Source: Franzmannia qiaohouensis
GTDB lineage: Bacteria > Pseudomonadota > Gammaproteobacteria > Pseudomonadales > Halomonadaceae
DNA: 64,000 bases
Assembly (NCBI RefSeq): GCF_031451695.1
Contig: NZ_JARWAM010000007.1
Location: 62,001-126,000 of the forward strand
Reading direction: 5' to 3'
Shown: in pieces, positions 51,957 to 60,767 of the stretch
Numbering within the stretch: the first letter of the stretch is position 1
How the letters are laid out: the number at the start of each line of letters is the position of its first letter
Made by a program: the position numbers and the translations under genes
The notes under the pieces: model-generated
Seen by the model: the letters and a program-made list of their open reading frames with translations, nothing else
What the model was told of the DNA's origin: nothing
Database searches by the model: none

Positions 51957-54416
51957 GTGTCCGAGCTGCCGATCGAGGCGCGGCTGCCGGCCATCGTCGG
52001 CGCCCTGGATGCGTCGAACACGGCGCTGCTGGTCGCCGAGCCCGGGGCCGGCAAGACCACCCGTGTGCCCCTGGAGCTGCTCGATGCCGAGTGGTGCCAA
52101 AACGGCAAGCTGCTGCTGCTCGAGCCGCGGCGAGTGGCCGCCCGCCTGGCGGCGCGCTATATGGCCGAGCAGCTCGGCGAAACAGTAGGGGAGACGGTGG
52201 GCTATCGCATGCGCGGCGAGAGCCGGGTTGGGCCGCATACGCGCATCGAGGTGGTCACCCAGGGGGTGCTGACCCGCCTGCTGCAGGACGATCCGCTGCT
52301 CGAAGGCGTGAACGGCATCCTGTTCGACGAATTCCATGAACGCAGCCTCGAGGCCGATCTCGGACTGGCGCTGACCCTCGACGTACAGCGGGGCCTGCGC
52401 GACGACCTGCGCCTGCTGGTGATGTCGGCGACCCTTGACGTGGCGGCGCTTCAGGCGCTGCTGGGCGCAGAGACCCCGCTGATCGAGTGTCCGGGCCGCA
52501 GTCATCCTGTCACCACCCACTATCGCCCGCTGCGTGCTGCACGCCACCCCCACGACACGGCCCGCCAGCAGGCCGATGTGGTGGCGGAGGCGCTCGCCGA
52601 GGCGGCGGGCGACGTGCTGGTGATCCTGCCCGGGGTGGCCGAGATTCGTCGCCTGGCCGGGGTGCTCGCCGAGCGCTCGGCGACGCCTGCGGTGGTCGAG
52701 CTTCACGGCCGGCTGCCGCTGGAGGCGCAGAGCCGCGCGCTGCGCCGAGACCCCGACGGGCGCCAGCGGGTGGTGCTGGCCACGGCGATTGCCGAGTCGA
52801 GCGTCACCGTGGACGGCGTGCGGGTGGTGATCGATGCCGGGCGCGAGCGTGTGCCGCTGTTTCAGCCCCGCACTGGCCTGACGCGCCTGACCACACGCCA
52901 CGTCAACCGCGCCAGCGCCGATCAACGGCGCGGGCGCGCTGGGCGTCAGGCCCCCGGCGTCTGCTATCGGCTGTGGGCCGAGGAGCAGCCGCTGGTGCCC
53001 CATGCCGAGCCTGAGATACGCCAGGCCGACCTGGCGCCGCTGGCCTTCGAGCTGGCGCGCTGGGGCATCAGCGACGCCGCTGCGCTGGACTGGGTGACTC
53101 CGCCACCGGCCGCCGCGCTGGCCGCCGGCCGCGATCTTTTGCAGCGCCTGGGCGTGCTCGACGCACAGCATCATCTGACCGAGCGTGGCCGGCGCTGTGC
53201 GCGCTGGCCGATGCATCCGCGCCTGGCAGTGATGCTCGAACACGCCGCCGAGCGCGGCTGCGTGGCGCTGGCCTGCGCCCTGGTGGCGCTGCTGGAAGGG
53301 CGCGACGCCGAGCGTGAGGTGGACCTGACTCGTGCCCTCGAGCAGCGTCTCGCGCATCCCGAGGAGCACCGCCAGTGGCAGCGCGATGCCAAGCGGCTAT
53401 GCCGCAGCGCTGGGGTGTCGCTGTCGGTCGAGCATCTGGATGCACTAGGCGAACTGCTGGCGCTGGCCTTTCCCGAACGGGTCGCCCAGCAACTGGGCGT
53501 GGGGCGCTTTCGCCTGGCTGGCGGCGGCCAGGCGACGCTGCCCGAGCGCCATCCGCTGGCCCACGCCGAGCTGCTGGTGGCCGCCGAACTCGACGGCGAC
53601 GCTACGGCGGCGAGTATCTACCGCGCGGCGCCGGTCACTCTGGCGCGTCTCGAGGCGTGCTTTCCTTCGCTTGCCGAGTGGCAGGACAGGGTCGAGTGGT
53701 CGGATCAGGAGGGGCGGCTGCTCGGCGAGCAGGTGCGCGCCCTGCAGGCGCTGGTGGTGGCCAGACGGCCCATGACCTCGCTGCCACCGGAGGCGGTTCG
53801 CGGCGCGCTCCTCGCGGCGCTGCAGCGCAACGCGACGCTGCCCTTCGATGACGCGGCCGACCAGCTGCGCGGCCGGGTGGCGCTGCTGCGACGCGAATTC
53901 GGCGAACCCTGGCCCGACTGGTCCCAGGCGGCACTGCTGGACGACCTGGATGCGTGGCTGGGCCCTTATCTCGACGGCATCACGCGGCTCGAGGCAATCC
54001 CTCGACTGCCGCTGGGCCGCTACCTGCTGGACGCGCTAGACAGGCTCGACTGGATGCTGCGCCAACGCCTGGAGGCGCTAGCCCCGGAGCGCATGACGCT
54101 GCCCAGCGGCAACAGCATACGGCTCGACTACCGTCCCTGCCTGGCAGGAGACGATCCGCTGCTGGCCGCCAAGCTGCAGGAGCTGTTCGGCTGGCAGTCG
54201 ACGCCGCGCCTGGTTGACGGCCGGGTGACACCGCTGGTGCACCTGCTGTCACCGGCCCGCCGCCCACTGCAGGTGACGCGCGACCTCGCCAGTTTCTGGG
54301 TCAACGGGTATCCGGAGGTGCGCAAGGACATGCGCGGGCGCTACCCCAAGCACCCCTGGCCGGAGGATCCCCTCAGCGCCGAGGCCACGGCGCGCACCAA
54401 GCGTCGCGTTCAATAA
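51957..54416 (+). CDS. hrpB: ATP-dependent helicase HrpB
   Basis: 819 residues, close to E. coli HrpB (809). DEAH-like RNA helicase family: Walker A EPGAGKTTRVP, DEFHERSLEADLGLAL, SATLD, then QRRGRAGR and the HrpB-specific C-terminal domain (ERMTLPSGNSIRLDY, YPEVRKDMRGRYPKHPWPEDP). GTG at 51957 begins VSELPIEARLPAI, four bases after the GntR stop; no good ribosome site is visible, so translation may be coupled. The cellular substrate of HrpB is unknown. Confidence 0.94.
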   Translation: MSELPIEARLPAIVGALDASNTALLVAEPGAGKTTRVPLELLDAEWCQNGKLLLLEPRRVAARLAARYMAEQLGETVGETVGYRMRGESRVGPHTRIEVVTQGVLTRLLQDDPLLEGVNGILFDEFHERSLEADLGLALTLDVQRGLRDDLRLLVMSATLDVAALQALLGAETPLIECPGRSHPVTTHYRPLRAARHPHDTARQQADVVAEALAEAAGDVLVILPGVAEIRRLAGVLAERSATPAVVELHGRLPLEAQSRALRRDPDGRQRVVLATAIAESSVTVDGVRVVIDAGRERVPLFQPRTGLTRLTTRHVNRASADQRRGRAGRQAPGVCYRLWAEEQPLVPHAEPEIRQADLAPLAFELARWGISDAAALDWVTPPPAAALAAGRDLLQRLGVLDAQHHLTERGRRCARWPMHPRLAVMLEHAAERGCVALACALVALLEGRDAEREVDLTRALEQRLAHPEEHRQWQRDAKRLCRSAGVSLSVEHLDALGELLALAFPERVAQQLGVGRFRLAGGGQATLPERHPLAHAELLVAAELDGDATAASIYRAAPVTLARLEACFPSLAEWQDRVEWSDQEGRLLGEQVRALQALVVARRPMTSLPPEAVRGALLAALQRNATLPFDDAADQLRGRVALLRREFGEPWPDWSQAALLDDLDAWLGPYLDGITRLEAIPRLPLGRYLLDALDRLDWMLRQRLEALAPERMTLPSGNSIRLDYRPCLAGDDPLLAAKLQELFGWQSTPRLVDGRVTPLVHLLSPARRPLQVTRDLASFWVNGYPEVRKDMRGRYPKHPWPEDPLSAEATARTKRRVQ

Positions 54417-54534
54417 TGGTGGAACTCAGCTTAGGCATTGCTGTTCAAAGCGTTAACCGAAAGTCTTGCACCGACACCCGCGAGACGGCATCCTTGGTTC
54501 ACGCAAGATCTACAATTTCAGGGAGCATTGATCG

Positions 54535-55203
54535 ATGGCTTACCAAGAGTCCCATGTGACACAGCGCCAGGCGAGCGCTGTCAGTACCAACAAGGTGCTG
54601 CGCAATACCTACGCCCTGCTGGCCATGACCCTGCTGTTCTCTGCGGTGACCGCCGGGGCCGCCATGGCCATGGGCATCGAGAGGATGAACATCTTCGTGT
54701 TCTTCATCGGCGCCTACGGCCTGATGTTCCTGGTCCACAAGACCGCCAACTCCGCCGCCGGCCTGCTGGCGACCTTCGCCTTCACCGGCTTCATGGGCTT
54801 TACTCTGGGGCCGATCCTCAGCGCCTATCTTGCCATGCCCAATGGCGCGGCGCTGATCATGAACGCCCTGGCCATGACCGGTGCAACCTTCATCGGCCTG
54901 TCGGCGGTGGCGCTGATTACCAAGAAGGACTTTAGTTTCCTCGGCAACTTCCTGTTGGCCGGCGCCATCGTGCTGATCCTGGCCATGGTCGCGGCGCTGA
55001 TCTTCAACATCCCGACCCTGTCGCTGGCGGTATCTGCCGGGTTCGTGCTGTTTGCTTCTGCAGCGATCCTGTTCCAGACCAGCGAGATCGTGCACCGTGC
55101 CGGCGAGACCAACTACATCCTCGCCACCATTACCCTGTACGTGTCGATCTACAACCTGTTCGTCAGCCTGCTGTCGATCCTGGGGATCATGAACAGCGAC
55201 TGA
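54535..55203 (+). CDS. yccA: Bax inhibitor-1/YccA family membrane protein
   Basis: 222 residues, seven membrane segments. The BI-1/YccA core is visible as NTYALLAMTLLFSAVTAG, the segment TGFMGFTLGPILSAYL and the final ETNYILATITLYVSIYNLFVSLLS, described here as family hallmarks. In E. coli, YccA interacts with and modulates the FtsH protease. A repeat remnant and a strong terminator follow, so it is probably monocistronic. Confidence 0.92.
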   Translation: MAYQESHVTQRQASAVSTNKVLRNTYALLAMTLLFSAVTAGAAMAMGIERMNIFVFFIGAYGLMFLVHKTANSAAGLLATFAFTGFMGFTLGPILSAYLAMPNGAALIMNALAMTGATFIGLSAVALITKKDFSFLGNFLLAGAIVLILAMVAALIFNIPTLSLAVSAGFVLFASAAILFQTSEIVHRAGETNYILATITLYVSIYNLFVSLLSILGIMNSD

Positions 55204-55235
55204 GCCTAGGGCTCGCGGTCGTGCAGTAGGGCGAT

Positions 55236-55264
55236 CCTGTCGACGGATCAGCTCCGAGCGGTGC
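55236..55264 (-). repeat. Truncated copy E (one end only) of the structured repeat
   Basis: On the minus strand, GCACCGCTCGG then AGCTGATCCGTCGACAGG corresponds to the first ~29 bases of the long copies; the remainder of the element is absent. It lies between the YccA-like gene and its terminator. Confidence 0.75.
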
Positions 55265-55290
55265 TATCATCTGCGATAGCCCTGGGTCAT

Positions 55291-55326
55291 GCAGGCCCCG
55301 CCTAGATGGTGGGGCCTGCTTGTTTT
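55291..55326 (+). terminator. Rho-independent terminator after the BI-1/YccA gene
   Basis: GCAGGCCCC/GGGGCCTGC (55291-55299 with 55311-55319), followed by TTGTTTT. It separates the YccA-like gene from the tus operon. Confidence 0.92.
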
Positions 55327-55359
55327 GGTAGGCTGTCAAGCAAGAAGGAGGTTGGCCCT

Positions 55360-55752
55360 ATGCGATACGCCTTGCTGGTGCAGGGGGGGCCCTACAGCCG
55401 TCAGGCGGCGCACTCGGCGCTGCGCTTCGGCGAGGCCGCGATAGCCCGTGGACATCGTCTTGAGACGGTATTCTTCTATCATGATGGGGTCTATAACGCC
55501 GCCCGACTGGCTGCGCCGCCCCAGGATGAACCGCACCTGGTCGACCGCTTCCGTGCCCTGCATGATAACCACGGCACCCAGCTCAAGGTGTGTATTGCCG
55601 CCGGGCTGCGCCGTGGCCTGCTCGATGAACGCGAGGCGGCCCGCCACGGCAAGCAGGGGCATAGCCTCGAAGCGCCGTTCGAGCTCACCGGCCTCGGCCA
55701 ACTGATCGATGCCGGGCTCAGCCACGACCGCCTGATCACCTTTTCCCCGTGA
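55360..55752 (+). CDS. tusD: Sulfur relay protein TusD
   Basis: 130 residues, DsrE-like fold. The TusBCD complex relays sulfur from TusA to TusE and MnmA for 2-thiolation of tRNA wobble uridines. It starts MRYALLVQGGPYSRQ and has the active Cys in KVCIAAGLRRG (near residue 78). AAGGAGG before the ATG at 55360; an upstream in-frame start would lie in the terminator. First gene of tusDCBE. Confidence 0.96.
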   Translation: MRYALLVQGGPYSRQAAHSALRFGEAAIARGHRLETVFFYHDGVYNAARLAAPPQDEPHLVDRFRALHDNHGTQLKVCIAAGLRRGLLDEREAARHGKQGHSLEAPFELTGLGQLIDAGLSHDRLITFSP

Positions 55753-55759
55753 GGTTGCC

Positions 55760-56134
55760 ATGCACGATGAGAGCCTGAACGGCGAGGTGCTGGTGATACT
55801 GCGCCATGCCCCCCACGGCACCAGTTGGCTGCGCGAAGGCCTGGATGCCGCCCTGGTGGCAGCCGCCTTCGGCCGCCGGGTGACGCTGCTGTTCGTTGGT
55901 GAGGGCGTCACCGCGCTGGTTGCCGGCCAGGCAGTCGGGGCGCTGGGGCAGAAGGGCACCCAGCCGACGCTGGAGATGCTGGCGATGTATGATATCGATA
56001 CGCTGCTGGTCGACCAGCAGGCCCTCGATGAGCGCGGGCTTGGCGTCGCCGATCTGCTGCTTCCGGTAACGACGCTGGCACCGCCCGAATTGGCGGCGAC
56101 GCTGGCGGCCCATCCGCTGGTCATGAATTTCTGA
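55760..56134 (+). CDS. tusC: Sulfur relay protein TusC
   Basis: 124 residues, DsrF-like. VLVILRHAPHGTSWLREGLDAAL and RRVTLLFVGEGVTALV match TusC. Structural subunit of the TusBCD hexamer without a catalytic Cys. It lies seven bases after tusD. Confidence 0.95.
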   Translation: MHDESLNGEVLVILRHAPHGTSWLREGLDAALVAAAFGRRVTLLFVGEGVTALVAGQAVGALGQKGTQPTLEMLAMYDIDTLLVDQQALDERGLGVADLLLPVTTLAPPELAATLAAHPLVMNF

Positions 56135-56149
56135 GGCGGGGAGACTGCG

Positions 56150-56440
56150 ATGATCCTGCACACCTTGAACCGTTCCCCCACCGAGAGCCGCGTCTATCGC
56201 CAGGCGCTGGCGGCGATGGGGCCCGACGACCGCCTGCTGTTGATCGAGGACGGCGTACAGGGGGCGCTGCCATCGCTGATACGCCACTTCGGTGAGCTCG
56301 ACGGGCGGCTGTTTGCGCTGCGCGAGGACCTCGAGGCGCGTGGCCTGGCCGGCCGCTGTGCCGCCGAGGTGCTGGTGGTGGACGCCGACGGCTTCGTCAC
56401 CCTGACCGAAGAAGCCGACAAGACGGTGAGCTGGTTCTGA
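56150..56440 (+). CDS. tusB: Sulfur relay protein TusB
   Basis: 96 residues, DsrH-like (MILHTLNRSPTES, DDRLLLIEDGVQGAL, typical of TusB). The end VSWF and length match. Its stop overlaps the tusE start by one base (TGATG). Confidence 0.94.
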   Translation: MILHTLNRSPTESRVYRQALAAMGPDDRLLLIEDGVQGALPSLIRHFGELDGRLFALREDLEARGLAGRCAAEVLVVDADGFVTLTEEADKTVSWF

Positions 56441-56793
56441 TGGCCTCCTCGGAAATATACCGTTATCTTCAGGTGGGTTCTAAACAGGTGCCACTCGATC
56501 CCGAAGGCTTCCTGATCCATCTCGATGACTGGTCGCCAGCGGTGGCCGAGGCACTCGCTGCCGAGGAGTCGCGGACACTGACCGCCGAGCACTGGGAGGT
56601 GATCGAGGTGCTGCGCGACTTCTACGCGCGCTTCGAGGCGTCGCCGGCAATGCGGCCGCTGGTCAAGGCGGTGGGGCAGGCGCTGGGGCCTGAGAAGGGC
56701 AAGTCGCTGCACTTGATGCGGCTGTTCCCCGACAGCCCAGCCAAGGTCGGCGCGCGGCTGGCGGGGCTGCCCAAGCCCGCCAACTGCCTCTAG
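56440..56793 (+). CDS. tusE: Sulfur relay protein TusE (DsrC family)
   Basis: 117 residues. DsrC-fold acceptor that carries persulfide to MnmA. LDPEGFLIHLDDWSPAVAEALA and HWEVIEVLRDFYARF are typical, and the conserved penultimate Cys is present in KPANCL. The second DsrC cysteine of sulfate-reducer type is absent, as in tRNA-modifying TusE. The tusDCBE order is the usual one outside enterics. Confidence 0.95.
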   Translation: MASSEIYRYLQVGSKQVPLDPEGFLIHLDDWSPAVAEALAAEESRTLTAEHWEVIEVLRDFYARFEASPAMRPLVKAVGQALGPEKGKSLHLMRLFPDSPAKVGARLAGLPKPANCL

Positions 56794-56801
56794 GCCTGCC
56801 C

Positions 56802-57380
56802 ATGAACTTTCTCGCCCACGCCTGGCTGGCGCGTCGCGGCAGCGATGACTTCCTCTACGGCAACCTGATTGCCGATGGCGTCAAGGGCAGCGATCTCGGT
56901 GACTGGCCCGATGCCACGGCGCTGGGTATTCGCCACCACCGGCGCGTCGACGCCTGGGTAGATCGTCATCCCAGCGTGCTGGCGGCGCGCCATCGCGCGC
57001 CGCGCGCCCAGCGGCGCTATGCGGCGATCGCCCTGGACCTGGTGTGGGATCACTTCCTTTCTCGCGATACCGCGGCGCTGGCCGAGCAGCAGCAGCTGGT
57101 CGAGCGCTGCTATCGGCTACTGTCGGTACGCTCGGCGCCGGCGCGCCTGGAGCAGATGGTGCCGTCGCTGGTGGCTCACGACTGGCTGCGCGGCTACGCC
57201 GACTTCGATTTCACCTGCCGTGCGGTGGCCGGCATCGGGCGGCGCCTGTCGGGCCCCAACCGGCTGGCCGAGCTGGTGCCGTGGCTATACGACGACTATG
57301 CGGCGCTGGAGCATGACTTTCAGCGGCTGTGGCCGGCCGTGAATGCGGCACTGGAGAGCGACGGCGGCAAGCCCGGATAA
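56802..57380 (+). CDS. acpH: Acyl carrier protein phosphodiesterase AcpH
   Basis: 192 residues, starting MNFLAHAWLA. HD-like metal-binding motifs GNLIADGVKG, GIRHHRRVDAWVDRHP and ALDLVWDHFLSRD match E. coli AcpH, which removes the 4'-phosphopantetheine arm from ACP. It lies eight bases after tusE, probably on the same transcript, and converges on moeA with a four-base gap. Confidence 0.92.
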   Translation: MNFLAHAWLARRGSDDFLYGNLIADGVKGSDLGDWPDATALGIRHHRRVDAWVDRHPSVLAARHRAPRAQRRYAAIALDLVWDHFLSRDTAALAEQQQLVERCYRLLSVRSAPARLEQMVPSLVAHDWLRGYADFDFTCRAVAGIGRRLSGPNRLAELVPWLYDDYAALEHDFQRLWPAVNAALESDGGKPG

Positions 57381-57384
57381 GCGC

Positions 57385-58602
57385 TCATTGCAGCCACAGG
57401 CAGTCGATCTCGTCACCCTGGCACACCTCGCTATGGGCCGGGATCACCGCCAGCGCATCGGCTTGAATGCAGGACGATAGAACCCCCGAATTCTGGTCGC
57501 GAAAGGCGCGGGCGGTGATGCCGTCGGCAGTGAAGTCCAGTGCCACGCGCATGTAGTGCTGGCGGGCCTGAGTGGTGGTGGCGAACTCGGCGCGAGCGCG
57601 CAGCCGCGGCAGTGCAGCAAGCGTCGGGCAGCCGAGCAGGGCGCCGACCAATGGGCGCAGGAACAGCCAGGCGCCGACGAACCCCGACACCGGGTTGCCG
57701 GGCAGGCCGACGAAGCGCGCCGAACTGCCGTCGGTGCGCGGCAGGCGGCCGAGTGCCAGCGGTTTGCCGGGGCGCATGGCGAGCCGCCACAGGTCGAGCT
57801 CGCCGAGCTGCGTCAGCGCTGCCTTGACGTGATCCTCTTCGCCGACGCTGACGCCGCCGGTGGTCACCACGACGTCCGCTCTGGCGGCGGCATCGGACAG
57901 GCAGCGGCAGGTGGCATCGAAGTCGTCGGCCACGCGTTCGGCCAGTACCACCTCGGCACCGAACTGTTCGAGCAACTGGCGCAGCATCGGTCGGTTGGAG
58001 TTGTAGATCTGCCCCGCGGCCAGCGGCTGGCCGGGGTCGATCACCTCGTCGCCGGTGGAGAGCAGGGCGACCCTTGGGCGGCGCGTGACGCTGACCTCGG
58101 TAATCCCTTGGCCGGCCAGGTGGCCGAGTGCGGCGGCATTGAGTGGCTGGCCGGCGTCGAGCAGTGTGTCGCCGGCGCTGACATCACGGCCGCGGCGGCG
58201 CAGGTTGTCGCCGGCGGGAATATCCGCTGGCATCAGCGCTCGCTGGCCGTCGAGCTCGACGCGCTCCTGCACTCTCTCCTGCATCACGACGCAGTCGGCC
58301 CCGGGCGGGATCTCGCCGCCGGTGAAGATGCGCGCGCAGCTGCCGGGAGCGAGCGCGGCGGCGGGCTGGCCGGCGGCGATGCGCTGGCTGACCGCGAGCC
58401 ACTTACCGGCATCCCGGTGGTGGAGCGCATAGCCATCCATGGCGCTGTTATCGAAGGGGGGCACGTCTAGGCGTGCAGCGACACTCTCGGCCAGTACGCG
58501 CCCGCCGGCGACCTCCAGCGGTACGGTTTCCGCCGCCAGCGGCGCGACACCGTCAAGCAGGGCGGCCAGCGCGGCTTCGACGGTCTGCAGGTCATCAGCC
58601 AT
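57385..58602 (-). CDS. moeA: Molybdopterin molybdenumtransferase MoeA
   Basis: 405 residues. Inserts molybdate into adenylated molybdopterin to give Moco. Motifs: PPFDNSAMDGYAL, IFTGGEIPPGADCVVMQE, the MoCF domain signature TTGGVSVGEEDHVK and LGLPGNPVSGFVG-like VGLPGNPVSGF. ATG at 58602 overlaps the moaB stop by eight bases; the longer frame is only a moaB shadow. Serves Xdh and formate dehydrogenase encoded in this window. Confidence 0.95.
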   Translation of the reverse strand: MADDLQTVEAALAALLDGVAPLAAETVPLEVAGGRVLAESVAARLDVPPFDNSAMDGYALHHRDAGKWLAVSQRIAAGQPAAALAPGSCARIFTGGEIPPGADCVVMQERVQERVELDGQRALMPADIPAGDNLRRRGRDVSAGDTLLDAGQPLNAAALGHLAGQGITEVSVTRRPRVALLSTGDEVIDPGQPLAAGQIYNSNRPMLRQLLEQFGAEVVLAERVADDFDATCRCLSDAAARADVVVTTGGVSVGEEDHVKAALTQLGELDLWRLAMRPGKPLALGRLPRTDGSSARFVGLPGNPVSGFVGAWLFLRPLVGALLGCPTLAALPRLRARAEFATTTQARQHYMRVALDFTADGITARAFRDQNSGVLSSCIQADALAVIPAHSEVCQGDEIDCLWLQ

Positions 58603-59125
58603 GGGTGCCGCGCTCAGGGATGACCAGGTTGGCGAAGTTGCACGGCTTGTGGCGGCTATCCAGCTGCTCGAGCAGGATGCCGTCCCATGCCGTGCGGCAG
58701 GCGCCGGTAGAGCCGGGAAGGCAGAACACCACGGTGGCATTGGCCAGTCCACCCAGGCAGCGGCTCTGGATGGTCGAGCTGCCGACATCCTTGTAGGAGA
58801 GTTGCCGGAACAGTTCGCCGAAGCCTTCAATGGGCTTGTCGAACAGCACCCTGACGGCTTCCGGGGTAGAGTCACGCCCGGTGAAGCCGGTGCCGCCGGT
58901 GGTCAGGATCACCTGTACTGCCGGGTCGGCGATCCAGGCGGCGACCTGGGCGCGGATACGATAGACGTCGTCGACCACGATACGCTTGTCGGCCAGGCGA
59001 TGGCCGGCAGCGGCAAGCCGCTCGACCAGTGTCTGGCCGCTGCGGTCGGTGGTCTCGGTGCGGGTGTCGGAAACCGTCAGCACCGCGACGTTGAGCGGCA
59101 CCTGGGTGTTGCGATCATCGCTCAT
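58595..59125 (-). CDS. moaB: Molybdenum cofactor biosynthesis protein MoaB
   Basis: 176 residues. Adenylyltransferase-type MoCF domain: VAVLTVSDTRTETTDRSG, LTTGGTGFTGRDSTPEAV, STIQSRCLGGLANATVVFCLPGS split by normal spacing. Paired with moeA. DUF1244 gene immediately upstream (three bases). Confidence 0.95.
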   Translation of the reverse strand: MSDDRNTQVPLNVAVLTVSDTRTETTDRSGQTLVERLAAAGHRLADKRIVVDDVYRIRAQVAAWIADPAVQVILTTGGTGFTGRDSTPEAVRVLFDKPIEGFGELFRQLSYKDVGSSTIQSRCLGGLANATVVFCLPGSTGACRTAWDGILLEQLDSRHKPCNFANLVIPERGTHG

Positions 59126-59128
59126 GGT

Positions 59129-59437
59129 TCAGCCCTTGTGTGAATGGCGGGCCTCGAGGGCGGCTAGCTGTTCGGGGCTGGCCGGCGTCTGGTGCTTGTC
59201 CTTCCACTCCTGGTAGGGCATGCCGTAGACGTATTCGCGGGCGGCGTCGAGATCGAGTGCGACATCGCGCTCGTCGGCGGCGTTGACCAGCCACTTGGAG
59301 AAGCAGTTGCGGCAGAATCCGGCGAGTACCATGAGGTCGATATTCTGCACTTCCTTGTGCTCGTCGAGGTGCTTGAGCAGGCGCCGGAAGGCGGCGGCTT
59401 CAAGTTCGGTGCGGGTCGCATCGTCGAGATGTTGCAT
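59129..59437 (-). CDS. DUF1244 family protein
   Basis: 102 residues from ATG at 59437 (GAGGA upstream; a second ATG two codons before lacks spacing). The conserved cysteine motif is AGFCRNCFSKWLVNA, with LLKHLDEHKEVQNIDLMV before it and GMPYQEWKDKHQTPA after. Small cytoplasmic protein of unknown function. A place just before moaB-moeA suggests a link to the cofactor but proves nothing. Confidence 0.88.
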   Translation of the reverse strand: MQHLDDATRTELEAAAFRRLLKHLDEHKEVQNIDLMVLAGFCRNCFSKWLVNAADERDVALDLDAAREYVYGMPYQEWKDKHQTPASPEQLAALEARHSHKG

Positions 59438-59483
59438 GGTCATCCTCGTGTCGGAAACAGGGAGCGGCGTTTGCCGCCAAGCA

Positions 59484-59512
59484 TAACAAAAGACACCGCC
59501 CGTAGGCGGTGT
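59484..59512 (-). terminator. Terminator of the formate dehydrogenase operon
   Basis: On the minus strand, ACACCGCC/GGCGGTGT (8 bp, four-base loop) is followed by CTTTTGTTA. It lies about 200 bases past the gamma-subunit stop, so repeat copy D would be inside the fdh 3' untranslated region. Confidence 0.78.
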
Positions 59513-59548
59513 TCGCAGGTCGATCATCAAGGCCACTTAGACAGTGGC

Positions 59549-59670
59549 TGCGCTCGGAACTGATCCGCCGACAGGTCTGCGAGGAGGCGCTGTAAACCCG
59601 TCCCTGGGCGCTACCTACGCCATCCATGGCGTAGAACCTCCTCTGCGACCTGTCGCCGGCGTCCCTCGCT
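59549..59670 (+). repeat. Copy D of the structured repeat, downstream of the fdh operon
   Basis: Complete copy. Arms: GACAGGTC/GACCTGTC (59570-59577 with 59646-59653), GAGGAGG/CCTCCTC (59581-59587 with 59637-59643) and apical CTACGCCAT/ATGGCGTAG (59615-59623 with 59626-59634). The first and third stems carry compensated base changes relative to copy A. Confidence 0.92.
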
Positions 59671-59712
59671 GACGCTAGCAGCTACTTAGGCCAGGGTTAG
59701 TTAGATGAGGTG

Positions 59713-60756
59713 CTAACCGGGCTGACTGGGTGCCGGTTTGCCGCCGTCATCGCTGGTCGACTGATCAAGAGACTCGGCATCGACTGCCTGGTCCTTGACC
59801 TCTTCGTACCACAGGTTGTGGTGCTCCTTGGCCCAGGCTTCATCGACATAGCCGGTCTTCATGCCCTCCAGCGAGCCTTCGGTACCGATGGTGCCGATAT
59901 AGATATGGCCCAGCGCCACCGCGGTGAGGCCGAGTGCCGCCACCGCATGGATGACGTTGGCCCACATCATGGTGTCGCGGGTCTGGTCGAAGTTGGGGAA
60001 GTTGAGCACCAGGCCACTAATGATCACCGCCACGCCGGCGGTGGCCAGCAGCCAGTACCAGACCTTCTCGCCGGCGTTGGCGAAGCCGGCGTCGGGGTGT
60101 CCCTTGCCGATCAGGCCACCGCCTTTCTTGAACCAGGCCAGGTCATGCTTCTTGGGCAGGTTATGCTTCAAGAACTTGGCGAGGATGATCAGCAGCAGGA
60201 TCCCGAACAGCGGCCCCAGGTAGTTGTGCGAGACCTTGGAGGCCGAGATCATCGCCCCCCATACCGCGTCGCCGAACAGCGAGCGGAACACGAACTTGCC
60301 GTAGAGGATATTGAGCCCCGACAGCGCCAGGATGATGAACAGCGTGGCAACGCTCCAGTGCAGCGAGCGTTCCAGCGCCGACCAGCGAAACAGCTTGCGG
60401 CCGGTGGGGCGTTCATCGAGTTCCTTGCGACCGAAGATCACGTAGAACAGCACGATCATGGCGATCATGCCGCCCAGCGCGATCAGGCCGAACGGCGTGA
60501 CCCAGTGGTTGCGGATCTCCCGCCAGGTCTGGCCGGCGGCGTTGATCAGGTTGTAGTTGGAGTCGTGGCGCGAGTCACGATAGTTGGCATCTACCTCGCC
60601 GCTTCTTACCTGGCGCCAGGTGTCGGCGTTGGCAGCCCCGACCGAGGTGGAGATTTCACGGTTGGGGTCAGCCGATTGCGCCACGGCCTGGCTGCCGACG
60701 CCGAGCGTCAGCAGCGCCATCAGCAGCACGATACAGGCATGTCTGAGCAGGGACAT
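59713..60756 (-). CDS. fdhC: Formate dehydrogenase gamma subunit (cytochrome b556)
   Basis: 347 residues. An N-terminal signal or first membrane segment (about 7-27), a periplasmic stretch of about 65 residues, then four to five membrane segments (about 85-110, 135-160, 180-200, 230-255, 265-290). Candidate haem ligands are the His in RSLHWSVATLFI, VSHNYLGPL and ALGHIYIGT. The long periplasmic insert after the leader marks the three-subunit Fdh found in Pseudomonas and relatives rather than E. coli FdnI. Passes electrons to quinone. Last gene of the operon. Confidence 0.92.
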   Translation of the reverse strand: MSLLRHACIVLLMALLTLGVGSQAVAQSADPNREISTSVGAANADTWRQVRSGEVDANYRDSRHDSNYNLINAAGQTWREIRNHWVTPFGLIALGGMIAMIVLFYVIFGRKELDERPTGRKLFRWSALERSLHWSVATLFIILALSGLNILYGKFVFRSLFGDAVWGAMISASKVSHNYLGPLFGILLLIILAKFLKHNLPKKHDLAWFKKGGGLIGKGHPDAGFANAGEKVWYWLLATAGVAVIISGLVLNFPNFDQTRDTMMWANVIHAVAALGLTAVALGHIYIGTIGTEGSLEGMKTGYVDEAWAKEHHNLWYEEVKDQAVDAESLDQSTSDDGGKPAPSQPG

Positions 60757-60767
60757 GGGAGGCCTCC

